From the NCBI GenBank assembly GCA_020849475.1, contig JADLGE010000088.1, positions 17,703-81,702 on the forward strand: 64,000 nucleotides of DNA. Direction: 5' to 3'. Both the position numbers and the translations under genes were made by a program. Position 1 is the first letter of the stretch. The number at the start of each line of letters is the position of its first letter. The DNA is from Gammaproteobacteria bacterium. Lineage in GTDB: Bacteria > Pseudomonadota > Gammaproteobacteria > Ga0077536. The notes below the pieces were generated by a model. That model was not told the origin of the DNA. It searched no databases and worked only from the letters and a program-made list of their open reading frames with translations. Positions 47,944 through 56,680 of the stretch are shown in pieces.

Positions 47944-48044
47944 TGGACAAGTTTTGTCCAGCTCTCACCCACTCAATGGACAGGGTGAGACGCCGTGGAC
48001 GCAAACAAATGTGAACATTTGTCGCCGGGCGGTCGGCCCGGCGA
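47944..48044. promoter_or_regulatory. Cluster of inverted repeats between batD and the GGDEF-EAL gene
   Basis: In order: TGGACAA-GTT-TTGTCCA (47944-47960); CTCACCC / GGGTGAG (47963-47989); ACAAATGT-GA-ACATTTGT (48005-48022); and a GC-rich hairpin TCGCCGGGC / GCCCGGCGA around GGTCG (48022-48044). The last lies just after the batD stop on the - strand and is probably its terminator. The others sit upstream of the response-regulator gene and look like operators. Confidence 0.5.
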
Positions 48045-48050
48045 TCAAAA

Positions 48051-49769
48051 TCATCCCGCGCCGAGTTTGAACAGTTTGGGCAGCGGCGCGGCCGCGGCCT
48101 CGCTCGGTTTGCCAATCTGAGGATGGCGCTGGAACGCCTGCCACAGTGCCTGGCCTTGCCAGGCACTGTTGTCTACGCCGTAGAGATGCCGTTCCAGCGC
48201 GGCGATTTCCACGGCGAGGTCACCGCCGAGCACGGTTGCGAGTGCGCCCAATGAAGTGGGAGCAGCGCTCGCGCCGCGCTGCGTGCGTGCCAACGCCAGC
48301 AGCGCATCACGCGCGCCGCGCGCATCGTTGGCGGCGCACGCGGCCTTGAGATCGCGTGTCTGTCCGGCGCCGTGTGGTGGCTTGACGGCGCCGCTCGTGG
48401 CACTGGAGCCGACGGCCGCAAGTGGCGCGCCGGTGTGTCGACTGCGCCACCACAGGAGCAGCGTCGCCAGCCACGCCAGTGCCAGCAGCAGCGCCACACG
48501 TCGCCAGGTTTCGGCTTCGATGTTGGCGACCGGCGGCGCGCTTGCGCTCGGCGCCGCGGCGCCTGGCGCCGGAATTTCGGGCAAGGCCGGCGGCGGCGCG
48601 CCGGCGGCCGGCGTCGCACTCAGCGTGCGCGCCGGCAGACGCGCGATTTCAAGCTGGTCGGTTTCAATGTTCCACCACGGCAGCACCACTTCCTCGAACT
48701 GCACGTCGCCGGCCTGACTCGCGACGATGGCGAACTTCTGCTGCGCGACCGAGGTGAAACCGTTGGCGGTGTCCTGATCGTTGGTTTGCGCCTGGTCGGG
48801 ATAGAGCTTGATGCCGGCCGGTGGATTGATTTTCACGCTCGGCAATTGCCCGGACAGCAGACCGTCGCTCCACAGAAACACCGTGCGCGTCAGCGGCGCG
48901 CCGACTTCAATGGTGCCGACATCCGGTTCCCACTCCTCATGCAGACGCAATCGCTTGGCCGGCAACCAGGTGGCGCCCGGCGGAAAGCTCGCCGGCACCG
49001 GTTTGACATCGAGTTCGACCGCTTCCGATTCGATGCGCTTGGTGCTCAAGGACTGCGCGAACGGATCGAACACCGAACGATTGCCCACCACCACTTCGGT
49101 GGTGAGGCTCAAGGGCGCGATGCGCAGCGTGCCGCTCTTCTGCGGGAACACCACGTATTTGATTTCGTAGCCGTCGTACACACGGCCGTTGATTTCCTCG
49201 CTGAACTGGCGGCCGTTGGTCAATTGCTTGACCACCGCATCGCTGCTGGTGCTGAGTTGCGAGAAGCGCGGATTGCTGAGATCCGGCAGGTCGGCGCGAT
49301 GCAGGAGCTTGATGGTGTACACCACCTGCTGCTGCACATAGGGCGAAGTCGGCGAAGCCGCGACCTTGAGCAGGATGTCGGCATTGTCATTGGCGGCGCT
49401 CGGCGCCGGCGCATCGCCCACCTCGAGTTCGCGCGCGGTGCTGCTCTGGCGCCCGAAATTGATCGCCGGAATGGTGACGCGGCCGACGCCGCGCGGCATG
49501 CAGTTCAGTTCGAAGGTGGTCGACTGCTCGCTCTTGCCGTTGATCCAGCTCATGGTGGTCTGGCGACTGCGGCCGAGGATCTCGAAGGATTTCTCCAACG
49601 GCGAGAAATCAGGCTCGCCATCCACGCCGTCGGTCACGCGAAAGCTCAACTGCACCGATTGATTGGCGACCGCCGGATCGGGATTGACGTCCAGCGTCAC
49701 CGTGGCGTGGGCCGCGGCCTGCCACAGCAGCGCGAGCACGCTCAGCATGCGGGCGAGATGTTTCACCAT
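48051..49769 (-). CDS. batD: BatD-like membrane-anchored protein
   Basis: 572 residues. Signal peptide (LSVLALLWQAAAHA), long beta-rich periplasmic region (VTLDVNPDPAVANQSVQLSF, SWINGKSEQSTTFELNCMP, PYVQQQVVYTIKLLHRADL), then a single late transmembrane helix (VALLLALAWLATLLLWW, about residues 425-440) and a cytoplasmic tail. This is the BatD (oxygen tolerance) layout. The operon is thought to support aerotolerance or envelope stress; the molecular role is unsettled. Overlaps the batB/C gene by seven bases; last gene of the operon. Confidence 0.88.
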   Translation of the reverse strand: MVKHLARMLSVLALLWQAAAHATVTLDVNPDPAVANQSVQLSFRVTDGVDGEPDFSPLEKSFEILGRSRQTTMSWINGKSEQSTTFELNCMPRGVGRVTIPAINFGRQSSTARELEVGDAPAPSAANDNADILLKVAASPTSPYVQQQVVYTIKLLHRADLPDLSNPRFSQLSTSSDAVVKQLTNGRQFSEEINGRVYDGYEIKYVVFPQKSGTLRIAPLSLTTEVVVGNRSVFDPFAQSLSTKRIESEAVELDVKPVPASFPPGATWLPAKRLRLHEEWEPDVGTIEVGAPLTRTVFLWSDGLLSGQLPSVKINPPAGIKLYPDQAQTNDQDTANGFTSVAQQKFAIVASQAGDVQFEEVVLPWWNIETDQLEIARLPARTLSATPAAGAPPPALPEIPAPGAAAPSASAPPVANIEAETWRRVALLLALAWLATLLLWWRSRHTGAPLAAVGSSATSGAVKPPHGAGQTRDLKAACAANDARGARDALLALARTQRGASAAPTSLGALATVLGGDLAVEIAALERHLYGVDNSAWQGQALWQAFQRHPQIGKPSEAAAAPLPKLFKLGAG

Positions 49770-51577
49770 GGGTTTGTCTCGCTGCTCTTGCCGCCGTAGA
49801 TCTGTTCGTACTGGTATTTGAACTTGCGCTTCAACAGGGTCGCCGGTTCATCGCGAATCTGCCCCAGCCATTGTTCGGTGGCCTGTTTGCGCTCGGCATC
49901 AGCGCCCGCCGGTTTGTCATCGGGCTTGGCGCGTGCGGCCTTGTCGTCGCCGTCTTTCTTGTCGTCGTCCTGCTTCAGTTGCGCCTGCTCGGCCTGCTTG
50001 CGCGCCGAGCCATTGGCGTTGGCATCTTCGCTGGCCTGTTCGTTGTGGGTCTTGTCCTTCGAGCGTTCGCCACCGCCGGCATTGGTGGCGGCGCTGCTGT
50101 CGGCTTGGGATTGTCCGTCCTTCTCGCCGCCGGACTGCTGCTGTTCGCTCTTGTCGCCTTCCGACTGTTTGCTCTGCTTGTTCTGCTGGCCGCCTTGCTG
50201 TTCCTGTTGTTCCTTCTTCTGCGCTTCGAGCGCCTTGGCCACCAGCTCACGGTTGAACTTGGCGTCAGCATTATTGGGGTCGGATTTGAGCGCGGCGTCA
50301 TAGGCCGCCAGCGCTTCGGCAAGCTGGCCCTGGCGGGCGAGGGCATTGCCGCGGTTGTAGTGACCAAGTGCGGTGTCGCTGCCTTTCAGGTCTTCGCTGG
50401 CGCCAGCAAAATCGCCGGCACGATAACGCGCGGCCGCGCGCCACGCCGGGTCTTCGAAGCGTTGCGCGGCGCCGGCGTAGTCCTTTTGTTCGAAAGCCTG
50501 CTGGCCGGCCTGGTCGGGCGTGCGCCACCAGTCGGCGTGTGCATCGCGCGGCACGGCGCCGCCGAGCGCCACGGCGGCAAGCAGCACCAGCACACCGCGC
50601 CGGAATGCCAGCGCCGCCAGCGGCAGCAAGGGCAACAGCAGCCACGGCCCCATTTCATTCCACTGACTGGTGGCGAGCTTTTCCAGGCGCTCGGCATGGG
50701 CCGCGCGATCATCATCGAGATAGCGCGACAGCGCCGTGACATCGCCGTCGTCGGCGCGCGAATCGAGATAGATGCCGTTACCGTCGCGCGCCAGCGCCTT
50801 AAGGCCGACGATGTCGAGATGACTCATGACCAGCGCGCCGTTGGCGCCCTTGATGAAATCGCCGTTGACATCGGGCACCGGCGCGCCATCGGTGGTGCCC
50901 ATGCCGAGCACACTCACATTGAAGGTGCCGGCGCGGGCCAGTTCGCGCGCGCGGGCCATGCCGGCTTCCTCGGCGCCATCGGTCACCAGCAGCACATGGC
51001 CATTGGGCAGGCCGCCCTGGTTGAGCAGTTTGGCGGCCAGTTCCAGTGCGGCGGCAGGTTCGCTGCCCTGACTTGGCATGATGGAAGGATCGAGCACCGA
51101 CAAATGGGCGAGCAGGGTCTGCACGTCGTTGGTCAGCGGCGTCACCACGAAGGCCTGCGCGGCGAACACCAGCAGCGCGGTCTGGCCGGTCTTACGCGCA
51201 TGCAGGATGTCGGCGACCTTGAACTTGGCGCGCTCGAGGCGGCTCGGTTTGATGTCGGCACTGTTCATCGACGCCGACAAATCGAGCGCGATGACCAGGG
51301 CGCCCTCGGTGCGGAAGACCGGCACGGGTTGCCGCTCCCACACCGGTCCGGCCTGCGCCAGCACCGCCAGCGCGCCGGCGCCCGCCAGCAACCAGCCGGC
51401 GCGGCTTTTCATGTTGACCGCGCCGCCCTGCACGATGAACGGCAACAGCGCCGCATCCACCACTCGCGACCACACCCCGCCACGACCGCGCGTGCGCATC
51501 GCCCACCACACCAGCGCGAACAAGACAGGTAACAGCAACAACCAGGCCGGCCGCAGAAAATGAAAGTCAGCCATCAT
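49763..51577 (-). CDS. batB: BatB-BatC fusion: von Willebrand A domain plus TPR protein
   Basis: 604 residues. Two N-terminal membrane helices, then a VWA domain with the MIDAS motif LDLSASMNS and VTDGAEEAG, a third helix near residue 310, and a TPR region (GHYNRGNALARQGQLAEALA, YDAALKSDPNNADAKFN). It ends in about 120 residues of charged low-complexity sequence (KKEQQEQQGGQQNKQSKQSE onward) before a conserved tail LLKRKFKYQYEQ. BatB and BatC are separate genes in some genomes and fused here. ATG 51577 overlaps the batA stop by four bases. Confidence 0.9.
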   Translation of the reverse strand: MMADFHFLRPAWLLLLPVLFALVWWAMRTRGRGGVWSRVVDAALLPFIVQGGAVNMKSRAGWLLAGAGALAVLAQAGPVWERQPVPVFRTEGALVIALDLSASMNSADIKPSRLERAKFKVADILHARKTGQTALLVFAAQAFVVTPLTNDVQTLLAHLSVLDPSIMPSQGSEPAAALELAAKLLNQGGLPNGHVLLVTDGAEEAGMARARELARAGTFNVSVLGMGTTDGAPVPDVNGDFIKGANGALVMSHLDIVGLKALARDGNGIYLDSRADDGDVTALSRYLDDDRAAHAERLEKLATSQWNEMGPWLLLPLLPLAALAFRRGVLVLLAAVALGGAVPRDAHADWWRTPDQAGQQAFEQKDYAGAAQRFEDPAWRAAARYRAGDFAGASEDLKGSDTALGHYNRGNALARQGQLAEALAAYDAALKSDPNNADAKFNRELVAKALEAQKKEQQEQQGGQQNKQSKQSEGDKSEQQQSGGEKDGQSQADSSAATNAGGGERSKDKTHNEQASEDANANGSARKQAEQAQLKQDDDKKDGDDKAARAKPDDKPAGADAERKQATEQWLGQIRDEPATLLKRKFKYQYEQIYGGKSSETNPW

Positions 51578-52581
51578 GCGCGCTCCGCCATGCTCTGGCG
51601 CGGCACCCACGCGAGGAGACCGAGATACACCAGCAGCGCCGCGCCGAGCGGCCAGTAGAAGAGCGCAGTGGTCGGTCGAAAATGCGAACCGCTGTGCTCC
51701 ACCGGTTCGAGCTTGTCGATTTCCTGGTAGATCTTTTCAAACGCCTGCGCGTCGCGCGCGCGGAAGTAACGGCCGCCGGTTTTCTTGGCGATGGCGCGCA
51801 GGGTGTCTTCGTCCAGATCGTTCGATGGGTTGATGCGTATGGTGCCGAAGAAGCCGCGCTGCACGGCCTCGTCAGCGCCGATGCCGATGGTGTGCACGGT
51901 GAGGCCGGCTTCGGCGGCTAGTTCGGCCGCGCGCAAGGGGTCGACATCGCCGACGGTATTGCGTCCGTCAGTCATGAGGATCATGACCTTGTGCGGCGTG
52001 TTCTGTTCACGCAGACGTTTGACGCCGAGGCCGAGCGCATCACCGATGGCGGTCTGACGGCCGGCGATACCGATCACCGCTTCGTCCAGCAGCTGCTGCA
52101 CGGTCTGTCGATCAAATGTCAGCGGCACCTGCAGATAGGCCTGCTGGCCGAACAATATGAGCCCGAGGCGATCGCCGACGCGTCGCGAGATGAATTCACG
52201 CGCCACCGCCTTGCACGCCGTGAGGCGATCGACAGGCTGGTTGTTCAGCACGAAATCGCTCTCGTGCATGCTCTCGGATAAATCCACCGCGAGCATGAGG
52301 TCGCGGCCGTTGACGGGCAGTTCCACCGGCTCACCCAACCATTCCGGGCGCGCCGCGCCGCTCACCAGCAACACCCAGGCGAGGGCCGCCAGCAGCATGC
52401 TTGCGCGTTTGACCTGTGCGCTGCCGCCACCGCTCATCAAGACTTCGAAATCATGCAGGGCCGGCACGCGCAGCGCCGCGCCTTCGGCGGCTGACGCGGG
52501 CGGCAAGAAGCGTCGCAGCAGCCACGGCAGCGGCAGCAGTAGAAACAGCCAGGGCCACTCAAACTGCAGCACGGCGTTCAC
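51574..52581 (-). CDS. batA: BatA-like von Willebrand A membrane protein
   Basis: 335 residues. Two N-terminal hydrophobic segments (FEWPWLFLLLPLPWLLRRFL and LLAALAWVLLVSGAA), a VWA domain with MIDAS LAVDLSESMHESD and MILMTDGRNTVGDVD, and a C-terminal membrane helix (LFYWPLGAALLVYLGLLAW). The metal site should bind a partner from the same operon. Its start overlaps the end of the DUF4381 gene by 23 bases, so coupling is tight. Confidence 0.92.
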   Translation of the reverse strand: MNAVLQFEWPWLFLLLPLPWLLRRFLPPASAAEGAALRVPALHDFEVLMSGGGSAQVKRASMLLAALAWVLLVSGAARPEWLGEPVELPVNGRDLMLAVDLSESMHESDFVLNNQPVDRLTACKAVAREFISRRVGDRLGLILFGQQAYLQVPLTFDRQTVQQLLDEAVIGIAGRQTAIGDALGLGVKRLREQNTPHKVMILMTDGRNTVGDVDPLRAAELAAEAGLTVHTIGIGADEAVQRGFFGTIRINPSNDLDEDTLRAIAKKTGGRYFRARDAQAFEKIYQEIDKLEPVEHSGSHFRPTTALFYWPLGAALLVYLGLLAWVPRQSMAERA

Positions 52582-53074
52582 TCACGAGGCGCGCGCGCGG
52601 CACCCGCAGTTGCATGAGCCACTGGCGCAGATTGAGCGTGATCTCGCGATATTTTTCGGCGTCGAGGTCGGCCGCCGCGCGCGGCGAATAGGGCGCGGCG
52701 TCGGTCAGCGTGATGACTTCCATCGGCAGCGGCGTCTTGCCGAGATTGTTCAGTACCGCGAGCATGTCGGCGCCGTGGCTGTGCGCCGCGCGCGCATCGC
52801 CGGCCAGCAAGGCCACGCGCCGCAGCAGTCGCGACAAGGCCTGCGCGCAGGCATGGCCATCGCCGCTGTGGCTGTAGGCCTGTTCGATACTGCCCAACTC
52901 GGCGAGGGCCGCTTGGCGCAATCGTCGCAATGGCGCACCGCGCCACCACCACGCAAGCGCGGCCAACAGCATCACCAGCACGGCCAAGCTCAGCCACCAG
53001 CCGGGCGCGAGCGGCCACCACGAGACCGCATCGGGTAAATGGATATCGCGCAGCGGCAGTTCCGGCGTCTTCAT
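52559..53074 (-). CDS. DUF4381 domain membrane protein
   Basis: 171 residues. Begins LPLRDIHLPDAVSWWPLAPG, the DUF4381 signature, then one transmembrane helix (WLSLAVLVMLLAALAWWW) and a cytoplasmic helical region containing AQALSRLLRRVALLAG. It always occurs in moxR-bat operons; its role is unknown. It begins 3 bases after the DUF58 stop and overlaps batA. Confidence 0.88.
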   Translation of the reverse strand: MKTPELPLRDIHLPDAVSWWPLAPGWWLSLAVLVMLLAALAWWWRGAPLRRLRQAALAELGSIEQAYSHSGDGHACAQALSRLLRRVALLAGDARAAHSHGADMLAVLNNLGKTPLPMEVITLTDAAPYSPRAAADLDAEKYREITLNLRQWLMQLRVPRARLVSERRAAV

Positions 53075-53077
53075 CGC

Positions 53078-54028
53078 TCAGCCGCCAAACAGCTTGACCA
53101 GCGCCGCGGCCGGATCGGCGGCGGTATCCATGCTGGTGAACAGCATGCGTCGCTCACGGCACACCTGGCGCACCGCGGCGATGCGCGCGCCGAACTGCGC
53201 GGCATAGGAATCGCGTTGCGCGCGACCGATGCCGCTCAGGCGCAGACTGCGTTCGCCATCGGCAAGGCTGGCGCTCTCGTTCAATTCAGGGAAACTCGCT
53301 TCGAGCGGGTCGTGGATGGCGATGAGGCCGACATCGACATGCAGGCCGAGCTGTACGAGCGCGGCCTGGGCATCGGCATCGAAGCCACGAAAATCGCTCA
53401 GCACCAGCACCAGGGTGCCGGGCTTGGCCACCCGCGCCAGGCGTTGCAGCGTGTCGGCCAAAGGCCGCGCCGCGCCCGCCGGTGCGATGCTCGCCGCGCG
53501 TTGGGCCGCGCCCTGCGAGACCAGCAGTTTCAGGCATTGCATGGTGGCGGTGCGCCCACGGCGCGGCGGCAATTCATGATGTTCCTGATCGGCGAACACC
53601 AGCGTGCCCACGCGATCGCCGTTCTGTTGTGCATGCCAGGCCAGCAGGCTCGCGGCGCGCGCCGCCTGCACGGCCTTGAATACGCCACGGGTGGCGAAGA
53701 ACATCGCGCGTCGATAGTCGACGCAGATCAGCACCGGCCGTTCGCGCTCTTCGCGGAACATCTTGGTATGGGGCCTGCCGGTGCGCGCGGTCACACGCCA
53801 GTCGAGTTGACGGATGTCGTCGCCGGGCAGGTAGGGCCGCGATTCGTCGTATTCCATGCCACGTCCGCGCAGGCGCGACAGGAACGGGCCGCTCGAGCGC
53901 GCGCGGATGGCGCGCGTCCACGCCGGCAGGGCGCCGGCGGCGCCGGCCAAGGCCAGCAGATCGCGCAGCTGCGGTTCGACCCGTTCGAGTCCGGCGGTCT
54001 GTGTGCTGGTGTGGGGCAGGGCGCTCAT
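53078..54028 (-). CDS. DUF58 (VWA-like) protein of the MoxR operon
   Basis: 316 residues. The DUF58 core is clear: LRGRGMEYDESRPYLPGDDI, RQLDWRVTARTGRPHTKMFR and ERERPVLICVDYRRAMFF, followed by a VWA-like fold with LVLSDFRGFD. DUF58 proteins work with MoxR ATPases, probably as the substrate-selecting partner. It is cytoplasmic; no membrane helix. Follows moxR by 25 bases. Confidence 0.93.
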   Translation of the reverse strand: MSALPHTSTQTAGLERVEPQLRDLLALAGAAGALPAWTRAIRARSSGPFLSRLRGRGMEYDESRPYLPGDDIRQLDWRVTARTGRPHTKMFREERERPVLICVDYRRAMFFATRGVFKAVQAARAASLLAWHAQQNGDRVGTLVFADQEHHELPPRRGRTATMQCLKLLVSQGAAQRAASIAPAGAARPLADTLQRLARVAKPGTLVLVLSDFRGFDADAQAALVQLGLHVDVGLIAIHDPLEASFPELNESASLADGERSLRLSGIGRAQRDSYAAQFGARIAAVRQVCRERRMLFTSMDTAADPAAALVKLFGG

Positions 54029-54053
54029 CGCGCTTCAGCAGTGTTGGCCGTGC

Positions 54054-55034
54054 TCAGGGCACGGCAATACGTTTGAGGAGTTCGTCGACGAAGCGGTCCG
54101 GCGTCACGCCGTCGGCCGCCGCTTCGTAATTCAGGATCACGCGATGACGCAGCGCATCCTTGGCGACATCCTGCACGTCGGCCGGCGACACGAAGTCCTG
54201 GTCGCGCAGCCAGGCATGGGCGCGCGCCGCGCGATCGATGGCGATGGTCGCGCGCGGACTGCCGCCATAGGCCAGCCAGCCGGCCAGATCGCTGCCGTAG
54301 GCGCCGGGCGCACGGCTCGCGAACACGATTTCCATCAAATAATTTTCGACGTCGTCGCTCATGTACACGGCCAGCACTTCGCGGCGCGCGGCGAAGATCT
54401 GCGCCTGGTCGACCACCGGCTCGCCATGGACGCTATGGGGCGCGCTGCTGACCGCCTCCTGACGGGACAGATGCAGGATGCGCTTTTCGTCCTCGTGCTT
54501 GGGATAGTCGATGTTGATATGCAGCAGGAAACGATCGAGCTGCGCTTCGGGCAGGGGATAGGTGCCTTCATGTTCGAGCGGGTTCTGGGTCGCCATCACC
54601 ATGAACAGTTCGGGCAGCGGATAGGACACCCGGCCGATGGTGATCTGCCGTTCGCCCATCGCTTCGAGCAGCGCCGACTGCACCTTGGCCGGTGCGCGGT
54701 TGACTTCGTCGGCCAGCACCAGGTTGTGAAACAAGGGCCCTTGTTGAAACGTGAAGGAGCCGTCCTGGGGACGGTAGATCTCGGTGCCGGTCAAATCAGC
54801 CGGCAGCAGATCGGGCGTGAACTGGATGCGATGGAACTCGCCCTCGATACCTTCACTCAACACTTTGATGGCGCGGGTCTTGGCCAGGCCCGGTGCGCCT
54901 TCCACCAGCAGATGGCCGTCGGCGAGCAGCGCCACCAGCATGCGTTCCACCAGGTGGTCCTGGCCGAGGATGCGCTGATTGACGTAGTCACGCAGCCGTA
55001 GGATTGAATCGCGCGTATGGGTTGCGGTGTCCAC
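54054..55034 (-). CDS. moxR: MoxR-family AAA+ ATPase
   Basis: 326 residues. Walker A VEGAPGLAKTRAIKVL, Walker B LVLADEVNRAPAKVQSALLE, sensor 1 FMVMATQNPLEHEGTYPLPE and the C-terminal lid with the sensor-2 type GGSPRATIAIDRAARA. MoxR proteins act as chaperones that assemble or metallate VWA-domain complexes; here the partners are DUF58, BatA and BatB/C encoded downstream. First gene of the six-gene - strand operon. Confidence 0.95.
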   Translation of the reverse strand: MDTATHTRDSILRLRDYVNQRILGQDHLVERMLVALLADGHLLVEGAPGLAKTRAIKVLSEGIEGEFHRIQFTPDLLPADLTGTEIYRPQDGSFTFQQGPLFHNLVLADEVNRAPAKVQSALLEAMGERQITIGRVSYPLPELFMVMATQNPLEHEGTYPLPEAQLDRFLLHINIDYPKHEDEKRILHLSRQEAVSSAPHSVHGEPVVDQAQIFAARREVLAVYMSDDVENYLMEIVFASRAPGAYGSDLAGWLAYGGSPRATIAIDRAARAHAWLRDQDFVSPADVQDVAKDALRHRVILNYEAAADGVTPDRFVDELLKRIAVP

Positions 55035-55086
55035 GATGCCTTCTTGATGGGCCGGCGGCGGTGCCGGTTTGGGCCTGGATTCTAAT

Positions 55087-55169
55087 GGTTTCAGTGACTG
55101 AGGCGAAAGCTTGAAGTTCCTGCTTCAGCATTCGCGCGGCGGCTGCACATGCCCTCGAATGTGCTTTTT
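55087..55169 (+). ncRNA. Candidate small RNA or attenuator between moxR and gspG
   Basis: A first hairpin (55103-55135) pairs GCGAA with TTCGC, then GC with GC, then TGAAG with CTTCA around the loop TTCCTG. After a short spacer a second hairpin GCACAT / ATGTGC (55145-55164) runs into TTTTTCTC. A TCTAAT at 55081-55086 could be a -10. Nothing is encoded upstream on this strand, so the terminator must serve either an independent RNA or a gspG leader. Confidence 0.45.
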
Positions 55170-55198
55170 CTCATTTACGCGTGCAGGTCGGGTGGGGA

Positions 55199-55244
55199 TC
55201 ATGACGGCGCACGGTGGACGGCGCTTTCGCCAATCCCGTCATGA
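55199..55244 (+). other. Structured region upstream of gspG
   Basis: TCATGACGG (55199-55207) pairs with CCGTCATGA (55236-55244). A second GGACGG in between could compete for the same CCCGTC. It lies 32 bases before the gspG ATG and could affect translation. Confidence 0.4.
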
Positions 55245-55276
55245 CTGAGTGTGGGCACATGGTTACACTTGTCGGC

Positions 55277-55759
55277 ATGCAATCAGCGGAAAGGAACAGG
55301 CCCTTGGTCACCCAGCAGTACACACGTATCCGAGCCCACGCGCAGCGTGGCTTCACACTCATCGAAGTGATGGTGGTGGTGGTGATCCTGGGCATCCTCG
55401 CCGCCATTGTGGTGCCGCGCGTGATGAGCCGCCCCGACGAAGCGCGCGTGGTGCGCGCGCAGCAGGACTTGCGTGCGGTCGCATCGGCGCTCGATTTATA
55501 CAAGCTCGACAACCTCACCTATCCCACCACCGAACAGGGACTCGATGCCCTCGTGCACAAGCCCACCGGTCTGCCGGCCGGCGCGCACTACAAAGACGAT
55601 GGCTACATCGAAGCGGTGCCGAAAGATCCCTGGGGCGGCGATTACCAGTACCTCTATCCCGGCCAGCACAACACCTTCGACCTGTATTCCAACGGCGCCG
55701 ATGGCATCCCGGGTGGTGAGGGCTTCAATGCTGATATCGGTAACTGGACCAACAAATAA
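55277..55759 (+). CDS. gspG: Type II secretion major pseudopilin GspG
   Basis: 160 residues. A 25-residue leader is followed by the prepilin peptidase site RG|FTLIEVMVVVVILGILAAI with Glu5, then the single helix and the GspG C-terminal domain: YPTTEQGLDALV, PKDPWGGDYQYLYPGQH and SNGADGIPGGEGFNADIGNW, with the calcium-binding loop. Main subunit of the periplasmic pseudopilus. First of seven coupled gsp genes on +. ATG 55277 preferred; 55259 is possible. Confidence 0.95.
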   Translation: MQSAERNRPLVTQQYTRIRAHAQRGFTLIEVMVVVVILGILAAIVVPRVMSRPDEARVVRAQQDLRAVASALDLYKLDNLTYPTTEQGLDALVHKPTGLPAGAHYKDDGYIEAVPKDPWGGDYQYLYPGQHNTFDLYSNGADGIPGGEGFNADIGNWTNK

Positions 55760-56249
55760 GCCGGTGGCGCGCGCCGCCGGCTTCACGCTGCTGGAAGTGA
55801 TGGTGGTGGTCGCCATCGTCAGCGTGATGCTGGTGGCGGTGCGTATCAGTCTGCCCGACCGCGCCGCCGACGCGCTGAAGTTCGAAGCGCAACGTTTCGT
55901 GCTGACGCTCAACGATTGCCGCGACAGCGCGGTGCTGTCCGGCAGCCCCACCGGCATTCGCATCGCCGCCGGTCACTACGATTTATTGCGCTATCACCGC
56001 GGCTGGCAGGCGCTGGCGCGCCAAGGCAACGATGCGCCGCGCGTGCTGCCCGATGAAGTCGAACTGACGGTGCCGCCAAGCCGTGGTGGCAAGGTCGAGA
56101 GCGGGCCGGCGGTGGTGTGTCTGCCGAGTGGCGAGACGCGCATGGCGGCCATTGCCCTGAGTCATCGCCGTGAGCGCGGCTATTACCGTTTCAATGACAA
56201 TGTCGACGGTGAATTCATCGCGACCTGGACGGCAGCGCCTGCCTCGTGA
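55728..56249 (+). CDS. gspH: Type II secretion minor pseudopilin GspH
   Basis: About 173 residues. The prepilin site is AAG|FTLLEVMVVVAIVSVML. The rest fits GspH, including LKFEAQRFVLTLNDCRDSAV and IRIAAGHYDLLRYHRGWQAL. The ATG at 55728 overlaps gspG by 32 bases and gives an 18-residue leader; a GTG at 55764 would give a more typical 6-residue leader without overlap, so the start is open. Confidence 0.88.
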   Translation: MLISVTGPTNKPVARAAGFTLLEVMVVVAIVSVMLVAVRISLPDRAADALKFEAQRFVLTLNDCRDSAVLSGSPTGIRIAAGHYDLLRYHRGWQALARQGNDAPRVLPDEVELTVPPSRGGKVESGPAVVCLPSGETRMAAIALSHRRERGYYRFNDNVDGEFIATWTAAPAS

Positions 56250-56680
56250 GCGCGCGACGCACGCACGGCTTCACGCTCATCGAAGTGCTGGTGGCGCTGG
56301 CGCTGATTGCGGTGGTGCTGGGCGGCTCGTTCGGCGTGGTGCGCGAATCCATCGCCAACCAGGGCCATCTCGAACGGCGACTTTTGGCGGAGTGGGCGGC
56401 CAGCAATGTGCTCGACCAATACCTGCTCGAACATGAGCAACTGAACGTCGACAGCCACAAGGGCCGCGAACGGCTCTACGGCCGCAGCTTCGACTACACC
56501 GTGACGGTGAGCAAGCTCGAGCCGCCGCGCAGCACCGGCATGACCGACGACGATACCCGCGGCGGCGCCGCACCGCCGACCGAATACCGCATCGAAGTGG
56601 AAGTGCGCGATGGCGGCCGTCGCAGCGCACCGGTGGCACGCATCGAACGCCAACGCACGGCCAAGGTGGCGACCTCATGA
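56246..56680 (+). CDS. gspI: Type II secretion minor pseudopilin GspI
   Basis: 144 residues. Short leader, then HG|FTLIEVLVALALIAVVLG with Glu5, followed by the GspI pattern LLAEWAASNVLDQYLLE and GRSFDYTVTVSKLE. It forms the tip complex with GspJ and GspK. The GTG at 56246 overlaps the gspH TGA (GTGA), and the stop overlaps gspJ (ATGA). Confidence 0.92.
   Translation: MSARRTHGFTLIEVLVALALIAVVLGGSFGVVRESIANQGHLERRLLAEWAASNVLDQYLLEHEQLNVDSHKGRERLYGRSFDYTVTVSKLEPPRSTGMTDDDTRGGAAPPTEYRIEVEVRDGGRRSAPVARIERQRTAKVATS

Noticed and set aside
54054..55034. MoxR operon as a methanol-dehydrogenase (mxa) cluster
   Set aside because: The neighbours are DUF58, DUF4381 and Bat proteins; no mxaF, mxaJ or cytochrome cL gene is present.
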